A stretch of DNA of 64,000 nucleotides from an uncultured Selenomonas sp. GTDB lineage: Bacteria > Bacillota > Negativicutes > Selenomonadales > Selenomonadaceae. Positions within the stretch are counted from its first letter, which is position 1. Each line of letters starts with the position of its first letter. The position numbers and the translations under genes were made by a program. Location of the stretch: contig CAMVGU010000010.1 of assembly GCA_947167105.1 (NCBI GenBank), forward strand, positions 26,867 through 90,866, in the 5' to 3' direction. The notes beneath the pieces were generated by a model. It searched no databases. It had not been told where the DNA came from and was given only the letters and a program-made list of their open reading frames with translations. This document shows positions 8,085 through 16,608 of the stretch, one piece after another.

Positions 8085-9107
8085 TTACAGCCCCAAAAGC
8101 CTCTCCGCCTTTTCCTCCACCGCCTCCGGCCTGATTGCCAGCAGGCAGTCGCGCCCGTAAGGACAAGCCCGCTTCCAGCAGTGCTTGCAAGGGTGCTCGG
8201 CCTCAATGGCATTCTCCTGCTGCCCGTAGGGGCCGTTGCGATTGGCATCCGTGGGGCCCATCAGCATGATGGTGGGCCGCTTCAGTCCCGCCGCCAGATG
8301 CACGGGACCCGTATCGCCGCCTACCACCAGCCGCGCCCCTGCAAGGAGGGCGGCCAGCTCAGGCAGAGTGGTCTTGTCGATCAGGGAAACGGGAGGCACC
8401 CCCATCTCCTCGCCGATCTCTGCGGCCAGGCGCATATCCACCACGCCTCCCCCCACCAGCAGGGGGATAATCTGCCTATCATAGAGCCAGTTGGCCAGCC
8501 GGGCGAAATGCTCCGGGGTCCAGCGCTTGTTGGGCCAGCCCGCCCCCGGTGCCAGGACTGCGTAGGGCAGGGAAGGATCTGCCCCTGCCTCGCGAATCAG
8601 CTCCCTGCAGGACTCTTGCACATCCTCCGGTATTTCCAAAGGGAATTTCACTTCCTTCACCCGGCAGCCCAGGGCCCTCGCCACGTCCAAATAGCGCTCC
8701 ACGATATGCCCCTGGGCATGGGGGCCGCACACCGGGCGGGAGACCCTGTCCGAGCCCTCCCGCATATTGCAGGTGCCCAGCTTCAGGGGTGCCTTGGCCA
8801 GCCTTGCAATGGCTGCCGACTTAAAGAGGCCCTGCAAGTCAAGCACCGCATCATAGCGCCGGGAGCGTATAAGACGGCGAAAGGGCAGGAAATTCCGGGC
8901 AAAGCCTCGCAGGCTCTTGAATTCCTTTTTGTGGAAGGTAATCAGCTCATCAATGCAGGGGTTCAGCTCCAGCAGGGGGCGTGCCGGGGGCTCTGTCACC
9001 CAGGTCAGATGAGCTTTGGGATAAGTCTCCTTAATGGCATAGCTGACGGGCAGCGCGTGGATTACATCGCCGATGGCACTGAGCTTGACGACAAGGATAT
9101 TCTGCAT
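8085..9107 (-). CDS. waaC: LPS heptosyltransferase I-like (GT9)
   Basis: 340 residues. MQNILVVKLSAIGDVIHALP is the typical WaaC start; LVVGGDTGPVHLAAGL (about 261-276) and MGPTDANRNGPYG complete the donor site. WaaC adds the first heptose to Kdo in the inner core. The C-terminal HPCKHCWKRACPYGRDC is Cys-rich, as in other Negativicutes homologues. It starts 5 nt downstream of rfaE2. The waaC assignment rests on overall likeness and could be another GT9 subtype. Confidence 0.85.
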   Translation of the reverse strand: MQNILVVKLSAIGDVIHALPVSYAIKETYPKAHLTWVTEPPARPLLELNPCIDELITFHKKEFKSLRGFARNFLPFRRLIRSRRYDAVLDLQGLFKSAAIARLAKAPLKLGTCNMREGSDRVSRPVCGPHAQGHIVERYLDVARALGCRVKEVKFPLEIPEDVQESCRELIREAGADPSLPYAVLAPGAGWPNKRWTPEHFARLANWLYDRQIIPLLVGGGVVDMRLAAEIGEEMGVPPVSLIDKTTLPELAALLAGARLVVGGDTGPVHLAAGLKRPTIMLMGPTDANRNGPYGQQENAIEAEHPCKHCWKRACPYGRDCLLAIRPEAVEEKAERLLGL

Positions 9108-9112
9108 GGCGC

Positions 9113-9583
9113 TTACCCCTTTGCCCCGCTGATTTTCTCGATGACCTTGCTGGTGGAGCGGCCCGGCACCATCTCTATGAAGTGGACGCTGCCGCCGTAG
9201 GACTGAACGATCTTCGCCTCCGGCAAGGTTTCCAGGGTATAGTCGCCGCCCTTCACGTAGACAGCAGGCTTTACCTTAGCTATCAGTGTCTCCGCCGTCT
9301 GCTCCCCAAAGAGCACCACATAGTCCACCGAGGCCAGGGCCCCCACTACCTCCGCCCTGTCCAGTTCCGTGTTGACGGGGCGGGAAGGGCCCTTCAGCCG
9401 CCTGACGGAAGCATCCGTATTCAGCCCCAGCACCAGGCAGTCCCCCTGGGCGCGGGCTTCGGCAAGGTAACGGACATGCCCCGCATGGAGGATATCGAAG
9501 CAGCCGTTAGTGAAAACAATCCTCTGCCCCGCTTCCCGCAGGGTTTCGCAAAAGCTTTCTATTTTGTCAGCCGGTATCAGCAT
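9113..9583 (-). CDS. rfaE2: D-glycero-beta-D-manno-heptose 1-phosphate adenylyltransferase
   Basis: 156-residue nucleotidyltransferase that forms ADP-heptose from heptose 1-phosphate and [21 protein letters not shown] carries the HxGH motif (H33-H36); [16 protein letters not shown] and [12 protein letters not shown] follow in the usual order, with STSKVI near the end. It equals the C-terminal half of E. coli HldE as a stand-alone protein (also named HldC). The ATG at 9583 follows AAGGAG and lies 11 nt after the stop of the second PfkB kinase, consistent with a kinase-adenylyltransferase pair. Confidence 0.95.
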   Translation of the reverse strand: MLIPADKIESFCETLREAGQRIVFTNGCFDILHAGHVRYLAEARAQGDCLVLGLNTDASVRRLKGPSRPVNTELDRAEVVGALASVDYVVLFGEQTAETLIAKVKPAVYVKGGDYTLETLPEAKIVQSYGGSVHFIEMVPGRSTSKVIEKISGAKG

Positions 9584-9594
9584 GATTTTTCTCC

Positions 9595-10584
9595 TTAACG
9601 CAGCACTGCCCTGCCCAGTTCCTTATTGCTGACCGTGGCAGTGCCCAATTTCCTCACCGCGATCCCGGAGGCGATATTGGACAGCTCCGCCGCTTGGGCG
9701 GGCTCCGCTCCGGCGGCCAGGGCCAGGATAAAGGTGGCGACGCAGGTATCTCCCGCGCCGGAGACATCGTAGACCTCGCTCTTGTCCGACACGGGTATCA
9801 CATGCACAGAGCCGTCCTTTTCCAGCAGCACCATGCCCTGCTCCCCCCGGGTGACCAGCACCCCTTCCGCCTGAAGCTCCTGCAGCAGCTCCTGGCCCCC
9901 TTCAATCAGCTCCTCCTCCGACTCGAAGCTGCGCCCCAGGGCCGCAGCCAGCTCCGCATCGTTCTGCTTCACATAGCCCACACCCTTGAAGCTTCTCACA
10001 TCGTAGCGGGAGTCCACCATGCTGGGAATATCATGCTCCCTGGCATAATCCAGCAGCAGGGAGCGGAGCCTGGGCGTCACCGTGCCGGAGCCGTAGTCAC
10101 TGATGACAATGCCCTGCATCCTGGGCAGCACCTCCCTGACATAGCCCAGCAGTTCCCGCTCATGGGCAGGGGAGAGGGGCTCCCTGCTCTCATTGTCCAC
10201 CCGCACAATCTGCTGGCTGACCGTGGCCCGTCCCCCTGCGATAATGCGGGTCTTGGAGATGGTGGGGCGCCCTGAGTCGCAGAGCAGCCCCTCCGTCACG
10301 GCACCATTTCCCTCCAGGACCTCCTTCAGCCCCCTGCCGTTGGCATCCAGGCCCAGAAGCCCCAGGGCAAAGGGCGTGCCCCCCAGGGTGGCTATATTGT
10401 TCACCACATTGGCCGCGCCTCCGGCCACGATGCGCTTCTCCGCCTGCTCCAGCACCAGCACCGGCGCTTCCCTGGAAATGCGGGAGATGCGTCCCATCAG
10501 GTAGATATCCGCCACCGCATCCCCGGCCACCAGAATGCGGCAGCCCTCAATTTCAGAGACCAATGCTTCCATTTCTTGCTTCAT
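9595..10584 (-). CDS. Second PfkB-family heptose kinase (RfaE1-like)
   Basis: 329 residues with the same order as the first kinase: [38 protein letters not shown] (55-69), ISDYGSG, and DVSGAGDT with base D279. The substrate region differs ([21 protein letters not shown] here versus a GGHQQMLR stretch in the other). It sits directly upstream of rfaE2, so it may be the true partner for ADP-heptose synthesis, or it may act on another sugar phosphate. Start at 10584 behind GGGAGG at slightly long spacing. Confidence 0.8.
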   Translation of the reverse strand: MKQEMEALVSEIEGCRILVAGDAVADIYLMGRISRISREAPVLVLEQAEKRIVAGGAANVVNNIATLGGTPFALGLLGLDANGRGLKEVLEGNGAVTEGLLCDSGRPTISKTRIIAGGRATVSQQIVRVDNESREPLSPAHERELLGYVREVLPRMQGIVISDYGSGTVTPRLRSLLLDYAREHDIPSMVDSRYDVRSFKGVGYVKQNDAELAAALGRSFESEEELIEGGQELLQELQAEGVLVTRGEQGMVLLEKDGSVHVIPVSDKSEVYDVSGAGDTCVATFILALAAGAEPAQAAELSNIASGIAVRKLGTATVSNKELGRAVLR

Positions 10585-10607
10585 GCCAGAAAAGCCTCCC
10601 TATCCTG

Positions 10608-12167
10608 CTACCAGGGCAGGAAATCCCAGGTAACGCTCCAATTATGGCTCTTGCCCCGATAACGCAGGACGAGCTGGGAACAGTGCATATCGTGGAACCA
10701 GTAATAGTCCACCTCATTCAGCTTGTGTTTATCCATATCGTACCGCAAGCCCACCAGGAACCTATTCTTGTCATCTACGCGGTAGCTGACTCCCGTATCC
10801 ACTTTGCGGGAAAAATCGTCCAGGTCGTAATCGAACAGGGAATTCTTGGTATTTTTATTGGAATAGGAATAGCGTCCGTAAACCGCCCAGCGGTCATCAA
10901 ATTCCTTGACGGTGGTGGCTGACCAGTCAAAGCCCCTGTTTTGGGAATCATCGTAGGTTTCCTGGGTAAGGGAGTAGCCCACATTCAGGCCCAGCCACCA
11001 ATTCTTGCCCAGGGTAATGGGATCACGGGAGAGTTCGGCACGGTAATAGCGGTGCATACTTCTCACATTGCCCGAGCTCTTGTACCAGCGGCCCAGCTCA
11101 CCCTTCAGAGTATAATTCAGGTGGGAGCGGAAACCCACCGGGCCTCCGTAGGAGTAGATAAAGGAAGGCTCCCGCTTCAGCCAGCGATCCTCACCGTCCT
11201 TATAATAACCGTATGCCACCTCAAAGTTGGCCTTGCCCCAGTTGTAATTGAGTGTGCCCCGGCTTCTCATGCCATGCTTGCTGCTGGCGTACAGATGAGC
11301 CCTGCCGTACAGCCCCCCCACCAGGGGAATGCGGAGATTCTGGGCGATCCAGACACCTTCCCCCTTGGAGTAGCCTACGCTGGGAAAATTGTCCTTGTTC
11401 TTCGCTCCCGGCTCCATACTTTGCTCGTAGCGCTTGCGGGTGAACAGGACCGTGTTTTTCGCCCAGAATTTTGCGTTCTCCACTATCATCTTGTCATTGG
11501 GATAGATGGTAATCTTATCGCCGCTCACATGATAATCCGGCTTTTTCGCGCCGCATTTCGTGGTGGTGCCTTCATAGATAATGATCTTATCCGGGTAGAA
11601 CTCGAATTTCTTGCCGGACACATACTGATGGTCCACTTTGCCCTTGGCCAGCTCCATGGTGCCTGTCCGCTCGCCGTAGCGGTAGAAGGTATTGACGCCG
11701 TCCAGGGTAATGCGGGCCTGTCCGGGGGTGATCTGCAGCATATGGGCCTCACCGGGCACGGCAATCTCCTGCTTAAGGGTATTGCCCGTCACCAGGCCAT
11801 CCACGGCATCGAACTGGTGCCCGTCCATCTGCACGATATGCACCTTGCCCCGGGCGGTGAACTCCCCGGTATTCTGGTCATAGGTCAGCTCATCGCCCTC
11901 GAAGGAAGTGGGCACAGCCTTTGTGGCATCCACCGGCCGGCGCAGGCGCTGCTTCATTTCCTCGGTGACCCGCACCAGCTCCTCCTGCTCCTCCGTCAAT
12001 TTGTTCATCAGCCTGGCACGGCGCCTGTTTTCAATAAAATCCAGGATGTCAGCTCCCGTGTCCGTCTTCGCTTTGTAAACGGTCTCTGCCATAGCCGTTC
12101 CCGGCAGCAGCGACAAGGCCGAAAGCACGGCCAGCGCTGCCGCCTGTACCTTAAATTTCGTATTCAA
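10608..12167 (-). CDS. LptD/OstA-like outer-membrane LPS assembly protein (short form)
   Basis: About 519 residues. A signal peptide ends at AMA near residue 27, then an OstA/LptA-like beta-jellyroll segment (FEGDELTYDQNTGEFTARG, about 90-260), then beta-barrel-type alternating strands rich in Tyr/Trp/Arg to the C-terminal aromatic end. E. coli LptD is much longer (784 residues), so this is a compact version. I choose a TTG start at 12167 because AGGAGA lies 8 nt upstream; TTG at 12173 is too close. It heads the kinase-rfaE2-waaC operon. LptD of some diderm Firmicutes is short, but a related LptD-like paralogue cannot be excluded. Confidence 0.75.
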   Translation of the reverse strand: MNTKFKVQAAALAVLSALSLLPGTAMAETVYKAKTDTGADILDFIENRRRARLMNKLTEEQEELVRVTEEMKQRLRRPVDATKAVPTSFEGDELTYDQNTGEFTARGKVHIVQMDGHQFDAVDGLVTGNTLKQEIAVPGEAHMLQITPGQARITLDGVNTFYRYGERTGTMELAKGKVDHQYVSGKKFEFYPDKIIIYEGTTTKCGAKKPDYHVSGDKITIYPNDKMIVENAKFWAKNTVLFTRKRYEQSMEPGAKNKDNFPSVGYSKGEGVWIAQNLRIPLVGGLYGRAHLYASSKHGMRSRGTLNYNWGKANFEVAYGYYKDGEDRWLKREPSFIYSYGGPVGFRSHLNYTLKGELGRWYKSSGNVRSMHRYYRAELSRDPITLGKNWWLGLNVGYSLTQETYDDSQNRGFDWSATTVKEFDDRWAVYGRYSYSNKNTKNSLFDYDLDDFSRKVDTGVSYRVDDKNRFLVGLRYDMDKHKLNEVDYYWFHDMHCSQLVLRYRGKSHNWSVTWDFLPW

Positions 12168-12224
12168 TGGCAAAATCTCCTGTTCTCAAATAAGGAACTT
12201 CATTGCTGTTCCAAAGCTTACTCT

Positions 12225-12253
12225 ATAGTACAACATTTAGCGCAGTTTATCAA
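12225..12253 (-). promoter_or_regulatory. Promoter of the lptD-like operon
   Basis: Minus strand TTGATA (12248-12253), 17-nt spacer, TACTAT (12225-12230), about 58 nt before the TTG start. It lies just downstream of the neighbouring gene's terminator, so this marks a new transcription unit. Confidence 0.7.
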
Positions 12254-12278
12254 ACCGGAATTTAGGGCAAAAAAGAGG

Positions 12279-12306
12279 CAAAAAAAGAGGACGCCTGAGC
12301 GTCCCC
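12279..12306 (-). terminator. Rho-independent terminator of the 12320-13243 gene
   Basis: On the minus strand GGACGC-TCAG-GCGTCC followed by TCTTTTTTT, directly after the stop codon. Confidence 0.85.
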
Positions 12307-12319
12307 CCGTTACTATATT

Positions 12320-13243
12320 TCACTCTGCTCCCGTCGTGGCCACGCCGTAGAGCATTTCATCCTTCTTTGTCTGGATGTAAAGTTCCGTGCCTGCAGGCAG
12401 CTTCACATTCTTGCCCTTGACGAAGGCCGCCCCCACCACGCCGATGGGCCCCAGCAGCAGGGCCCCGGCCACGCCGGCTCCTGCCGCCTTGGCGTAGCTG
12501 GCATACTGCTGCTTGGCCTCGTCACCGATAAAGGTATCAACTTCCGTGCCGTCGATGGACTTTATTTGCTTAAAGTCAATTTCCACCTTGGCATCACGGC
12601 CGAAATTGCGGGCCTGGCGCACCATGGTGACCACCCCTTCCCCCGGCTCTCCCTTGGCCAGGATCAGGTGGCCGTCCAGCACCACATCCTCTGCGGCCTT
12701 GATGCGAACCACATCGTCCACCTTGATCTCCCTGGCATCCACCTCGTCAACCAGGGCAATCTTTATAAGGGTATTGGCCGGCACGGGAATCCGTGCCAGG
12801 GGCAGGGTCTCGCTGCCGAAGGAAGCCTTGGAGACAGCGGCAATGCGGCTGCGGAAAGTCCCTTCGCCGGTCTTGCCGAAAATAGCCATCTCTATATCGG
12901 AAAGGCGTTCCAGCACCGGCTTCATGCTGACCTCATGGCCCATATTCCACTCGATGGCGTTCATCTCCGCCATCACCGAGGGCTTGCCACCGTTCTCATA
13001 AAGCTCCCCGTACAGGGCATCCACCCGGGCCATCAGGCTGCCCTCCCGGTGGCTGCCGTCGTAATCCTTCTCCAGCTTGTTCAGCCGTTCCAGCAAGGCC
13101 CCCGTCTGCTCCATGCCATAAGTGTCCTGCTCAATCAGCTTCAGCTTGTCCTGCACCGTCTCCGGCACCGCCGCTGCCGCCAGCCCCGCCGTCGTCACCA
13201 ACAGCACAGCGCACAGCAGCACGCTAATGAATTTTCTCAACAT
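12320..13243 (-). CDS. Exported protein of unknown function
   Basis: 307 residues. A clear signal peptide (MLRKFISVLLCAVLLVTTAGLAAA) is followed by a helical region with repeated ALLERLNKLEKD / LMARVDALYGEL / VLERLSDIEMAIFG units (about 30-125), then a beta-rich segment (VPANTLIKIALVDEV... VVLDGHLILAKG, 150-220), a glycine-rich hydrophobic stretch (AGVAGALLLGPIGVVGAAF, about 255-275), and a final strand segment. The ATG at 13243 follows GGAGGGG. I do not recognise the family. Its place between LPS assembly and metal transport suggests an envelope role, but nothing fixes one. Confidence 0.75.
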   Translation of the reverse strand: MLRKFISVLLCAVLLVTTAGLAAAAVPETVQDKLKLIEQDTYGMEQTGALLERLNKLEKDYDGSHREGSLMARVDALYGELYENGGKPSVMAEMNAIEWNMGHEVSMKPVLERLSDIEMAIFGKTGEGTFRSRIAAVSKASFGSETLPLARIPVPANTLIKIALVDEVDAREIKVDDVVRIKAAEDVVLDGHLILAKGEPGEGVVTMVRQARNFGRDAKVEIDFKQIKSIDGTEVDTFIGDEAKQQYASYAKAAGAGVAGALLLGPIGVVGAAFVKGKNVKLPAGTELYIQTKKDEMLYGVATTGAE

Positions 13244-13320
13244 GCTTATCCCCTCCAATACCTACATGCCTTACTCCTGTAAATGTTCCTTATTTCTCAA
13301 TGTACTGAAATAAAGCTCCC

Positions 13321-13596
13321 TCAAACTCCGCGCCCAGGGATGGGCGCTGCCGCCCTCGTTCTCCAAGGAAGGGAACCCGTGTCCCGCCTCGTTCATATCC
13401 GCAATAATTGCCCGATATGCGGCCATCTGCTGCGTCATCGTCAGTCGCCATAGCCCGCTATGGCTCCTTCCTCTTCCTTGCATCTGACCACATCTCGAAC
13501 AATTATTTTTGCGTATCTGAACGAGGTGGGACACCGGGGCGGCGGTTTTCTTTGGTTACTTTCTTTGTCCACACAAAGAAAGTAACACCACTAGCC
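13321..13596 (-). repeat. Family D repeat, copy 4, with MITE-like insert C
   Basis: Near-duplicate of copy 3, with insert C at the same point (about 13375-13537). The shared insertion site means the compound unit was copied as a whole after C had landed. It fills the gap 13244-13600. Confidence 0.85.
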
Positions 13597-13600
13597 CCGC

Positions 13601-14530
13601 CTACTGCACCTCCCCACCCCGGCTCTCCAAATAAAGCATAGCCTTAGTCTCCGGCCTGTGTCCCTCGTAGGGCTCAGGATGAATAACCACATCGAAAGTA
13701 CCGAAGGCAGCACGGATTTTCTCCTCCAACTCATCGCAGACAGCGTGAACCCTGGCAAGATGCATGCTGCCATCAAAGAGCAAATGCACATCCAGCAGCT
13801 TGCAGGAACCGGACTTCCTGGTACGCAGGCAGTGAATCCCCTTCACCTCCGGCGCGCTCTTCAAAATCTCGCCGATGCGCTCCTCCTCCTCCTCCGGCAG
13901 GCTGGCATCCGTCAGCTCCAGAGAGGCCCTCCTGGCCATATGCCAGCCCTCCCGGAAGATAATGCCCGCCACAAAGATGGCGATAACCGCATCCAGCGGG
14001 GCCCAGCCGGTGATCTCCATGGCGAACATGCCCACCAGCACCCCCACGGAAGTCCAGATATCCGCCCGCAGGTGCAGCCCGTCCGCCTCCAGGGCCTGGG
14101 AGCCCGTCAGCCTTGCCACCCTCAGCAGCCTTTGGGATACAGCCAGGTTGATGATGATGGAAAACAGCATTATCACCACGCCGTAGCCCAGCCCCTTCGG
14201 CACCTCCGGCTCCAGCAGCAAAGCTTCAATGGCCTCCCAGACAATGGCGAAAGCGGCTCCCACAATCAGCAGGGCCTCCGCCGCCGCCGAAAGATTCTCG
14301 AACTTGCCGTGGCCATAATCATGCTCCATATCCGGCGGCTCCACGGACTTCCTGACAGCCAGCCAGGCGATCAGGGCCGCCAGGAGATCCACGCCGGAAT
14401 GAAGGGCCTCGGAAATCAGGCTGACAGCGCCAATGGAAAGCCCCACCAGGAGCTTGGCCAGCACCAGGACCGTATTGGAGGCAATGGATAGACTTGCAGT
14501 CTGCCGCTTCAAGCGGTCATTCTCTGTCAT
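13601..14530 (-). CDS. Cation diffusion facilitator (CDF) metal exporter
   Basis: 309 residues, about six membrane segments, exporting divalent metals (Zn, Fe, Mn, Co) against protons. The two metal-site motifs are EALHSGVD in the second segment and HLRADIWTS in the fifth. The TM1-2 region is followed by HDYGHGKFE, a conserved loop. A cytoplasmic C-terminal domain with several His/Cys (about 215-300) would sense metal. Start at 14530 behind GGGGGG; earlier ATGs at 14536 and 14557 are worse placed. The gene follows an exported unknown by 23 nt. The metal is not predictable here. Confidence 0.92.
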   Translation of the reverse strand: MTENDRLKRQTASLSIASNTVLVLAKLLVGLSIGAVSLISEALHSGVDLLAALIAWLAVRKSVEPPDMEHDYGHGKFENLSAAAEALLIVGAAFAIVWEAIEALLLEPEVPKGLGYGVVIMLFSIIINLAVSQRLLRVARLTGSQALEADGLHLRADIWTSVGVLVGMFAMEITGWAPLDAVIAIFVAGIIFREGWHMARRASLELTDASLPEEEEERIGEILKSAPEVKGIHCLRTRKSGSCKLLDVHLLFDGSMHLARVHAVCDELEEKIRAAFGTFDVVIHPEPYEGHRPETKAMLYLESRGGEVQ

Positions 14531-14553
14531 AAGCATCCCCCCGTGGTGCAATC

Positions 14554-14973
14554 TCAATAAGACCTGGCAGCCTGCCTGGCCTTCTCCGCCTGCAGCTCAT
14601 AGATAAAAGCCACCACCGCGCTCATGGGGGAAGTTGCCCCGTAGCCCTGGGGAGCCTCCTGCACAGGCCGGGACTCCAGCACCTTTTTCGTATCATAGAC
14701 CTGGACGGTGGTATGGAAAATCTGATAAGTGTAGAGGCCCCGGTCGAACTGTATCTGGTACAGATAGCGGCGATTGGCCCTGGCCTTCACCACCGCCACA
14801 GTTGCCCTGGAAATATTGGGATGGGCACCATTTGGCCCAATGACCACCGTATCCGCATCCACATAATAGCCCGTTGTCCCGTTAGCGTCCACAAAGCGCA
14901 TATCCTCAGCATGGCACAGGGAGCTAAAGAGAAGCATCAGCCCCGCAGCCAGCACAATAATCCTTTTCGGCAC
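14554..14973 (-). CDS. Small exported protein of unknown function
   Basis: 139 residues with a signal peptide (VPKRIIVLAAGLMLLFSSLCHA) and a beta-rich mature part (VDANGTTGYYVDADTVVIG, then RYLYQIQFDRGLYTYQIF). I place the start at GTG 14973 after GGGGGGCGG. The longer frame to 15027 begins upstream of the -10 box at 15008-15013 and so cannot be transcribed from it. No family recognised. Likely cotranscribed with the CDF gene. Confidence 0.7.
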   Translation of the reverse strand: MPKRIIVLAAGLMLLFSSLCHAEDMRFVDANGTTGYYVDADTVVIGPNGAHPNISRATVAVVKARANRRYLYQIQFDRGLYTYQIFHTTVQVYDTKKVLESRPVQEAPQGYGATSPMSAVVAFIYELQAEKARQAARSY

Positions 14974-15007
14974 ACTGCCGCCCCCCTTGTTCTTGTAATC
15001 GTGCCCC

Positions 15008-15044
15008 ATTATAACGCAATTATTCAAGTTTTGCCAGTGGCAAA
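15008..15044 (-). promoter_or_regulatory. Promoter with a 15-bp palindromic operator-like site
   Basis: Minus-strand -10 TATAAT at 15008-15013. Upstream, at 15030-15044, is the perfect palindrome TTTGCCA-G-TGGCAAA, overlapping the place expected for the -35 box. A repressor or activator site for the exported protein/CDF pair is inferred. Confidence 0.55.
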
Positions 15045-15370
15045 TCTAGAACAATGGCCCTTATATACTATCTGCTATCATCTGTAAATACAAGGAAAGG
15101 ACCTAATTTATAACGCCATTGTTCCAGCTTTGTCGATAGACAAAGCTTCCTCTCGGCGTTTTGCCACGGGGACTAGCTTCGCGTCGCACGAGGCGGGAGA
15201 TATGCTCCCGCCTGTTTAGATGTACCACCCCCACTTGTAGAAGTGGGGGACATCCTTTGCCTCGTTATATGTCCGCCCCCTTGGGGGCGGGGGACCCTCT
15301 TGAGGGTGGTGGGGGGAATGGCAGGTTCTATGGTTTGTCGATGTAAGTAAGAGGCTGGCGAGGTAAGTTA
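15045..15370. repeat. Intergenic repeats: ATAACGCCATTGTT element, family H and family F hairpins
   Basis: Around 15105-15160 lies ATAACGCCATTGTTCCAG with the hairpin AGCTTTGTC-GATA-GACAAAGCT, related to 29968-30025. A GCGGGAG...CTCCCGC hairpin follows, then family H (CCCCCACTT-GTAG-AAGTGGGGG, 15222-15250) and family F copy 1 (15271-15316: CGCCCCC-TTG-GGGGCG, then ACCCTC-TT-GAGGGT). No gene seen in 14974-15520. Confidence 0.7.
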
Positions 15371-15520
15371 GTGGTGGGCGCTGGATTACAGGGTCTTAAA
15401 TTCTCATTTTTCCGGCAGGATTTCTCCTGCCATGGAGAGAACTGTAAACAAGTGTCAATCACCCTCTGCGCCGTTCAAAATGTTTTGCACAAAGTCCACC
15501 CAGACAAAGGAGTTTTGCCC

Positions 15521-16390
15521 ATGCGACTACTGAAGGCCATGCAGGAGGCAGAGCGCTTCTCCCCTACCGAGCAGTCCGTCATTGACTATATGCTGAAAAA
15601 TCCCCAGGAAATCGGCAGCCTCTCCATCCGGGAGCTGGCTGAGCGCACCTTCACCAGTCCGGCGGCGGTGTTCCGGCTTTGCCAGAAATTCGGGCTGAAG
15701 GGATACAATGAGTTCAAGATACGCTTTATGAGCGAAATGAGCCGTGCCTCCCATGACGGCTCCGTGTCGGCCATCATCAAGCGCCCCATCACCGACAGGG
15801 ACTCTGTCCGGGACATCGTGCGGAAAATGGCGGCCCTGGAAATTGAGGCCATTGAGGAAACCCGCAACGAAATGGACATGGAGCAGCTTGAGCGCATCGC
15901 AGACCTTATGGAAAAGGCTGCCGTTATCGACATCTACGCCTACGACCAGAACTTTGCCCTGGCGGAAACGGCGGTGTACAACCTCCTGCAGGTGAAGAAA
16001 ACCGCCGTGGCCCATAATGCCATGAACAGCCAGTTTTCCCAGGCCCTGATTGCAGACAAGAGCCATCTGGCCATCATCATCAGCCGCTCCGGGGAAAACC
16101 AGCGGCTCATGCGCACCGCCAAAATCCTGAAGGAAAGGCGGGTGCCCACCGTCCTCCTGTCCAGGGCCAAGGACGCACCTATCGCCCCCCTCTGCGACGA
16201 ATTCCTCTATGTGGCCAATACCTTTGAGTACCTTGACTGCGGCGGCAATATCTTCAGCGTGGGGCTGCGTTATTACTTCGACGTGCTGGTGGGCATCCTG
16301 CTCTCCCGCCATTACCGGGAAGTAGAAGACTTCTACTGCATCTTCGAGAATAATATCGGCCACTCGGAGGACAGGGACAGGCTGTGGTAG
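15521..16390 (+). CDS. RpiR/MurR-family transcriptional regulator
   Basis: 289 residues: N-terminal HTH_6 domain (1-77; FSPTEQSVIDYMLKNP, then FTSPAAVFRLCQKFG as recognition helix) and a C-terminal SIS sugar-phosphate-binding domain (about 115-250; IDIYAYDQNFALAETAVYNL, LAIIISRSGENQ). Such proteins sense a phosphorylated sugar. Start at 15521 behind AGGAG; the open frame extends upstream to 15371 without support. It lies directly before the cellobiose-type PTS operon in the same orientation, so it probably controls it in response to a cellobiose phosphate. That link is inference. Confidence 0.9.
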   Translation: MRLLKAMQEAERFSPTEQSVIDYMLKNPQEIGSLSIRELAERTFTSPAAVFRLCQKFGLKGYNEFKIRFMSEMSRASHDGSVSAIIKRPITDRDSVRDIVRKMAALEIEAIEETRNEMDMEQLERIADLMEKAAVIDIYAYDQNFALAETAVYNLLQVKKTAVAHNAMNSQFSQALIADKSHLAIIISRSGENQRLMRTAKILKERRVPTVLLSRAKDAPIAPLCDEFLYVANTFEYLDCGGNIFSVGLRYYFDVLVGILLSRHYREVEDFYCIFENNIGHSEDRDRLW

Positions 16391-16417
16391 CATCGGACAA
16401 AACAATAATAATCGGCC

Positions 16418-16457
16418 CAAAGTGGAACAGCGTTTTATCCTGTTCCGCTTTTTTTCG
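16418..16457 (+). terminator. Terminator of the rpiR-type gene
   Basis: AGTGGAACAG, 9-nt loop, CTGTTCCGCT, then TTTTTTT. It separates the regulator from the PTS operon. Confidence 0.85.
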
Positions 16458-16495
16458 TTTCTTTTGAAACGTCATTCCAGAACTGTCTGAATCTC

Positions 16496-16524
16496 TTGAA
16501 GGGAGGAAATTCCTGTGCTATATT
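16496..16524 (+). promoter_or_regulatory. Promoter of the cellobiose-type PTS operon
   Basis: TTGAAG (16496-16501), 17-nt spacer, TATATT (16519-16524) with an extended TG-C upstream. The spacer contains the palindrome AGGAA-A-TTCCT, well placed for repression by the neighbouring RpiR-type protein. Confidence 0.65.
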
Positions 16525-16608
16525 GTGGCCATGCCAAGGAAGATCCTCCCCGGCGCGCAGGGGAACATGAACTTATCCCGACAATCTTTAAGAAAGAGAG
16601 GACTTTTC

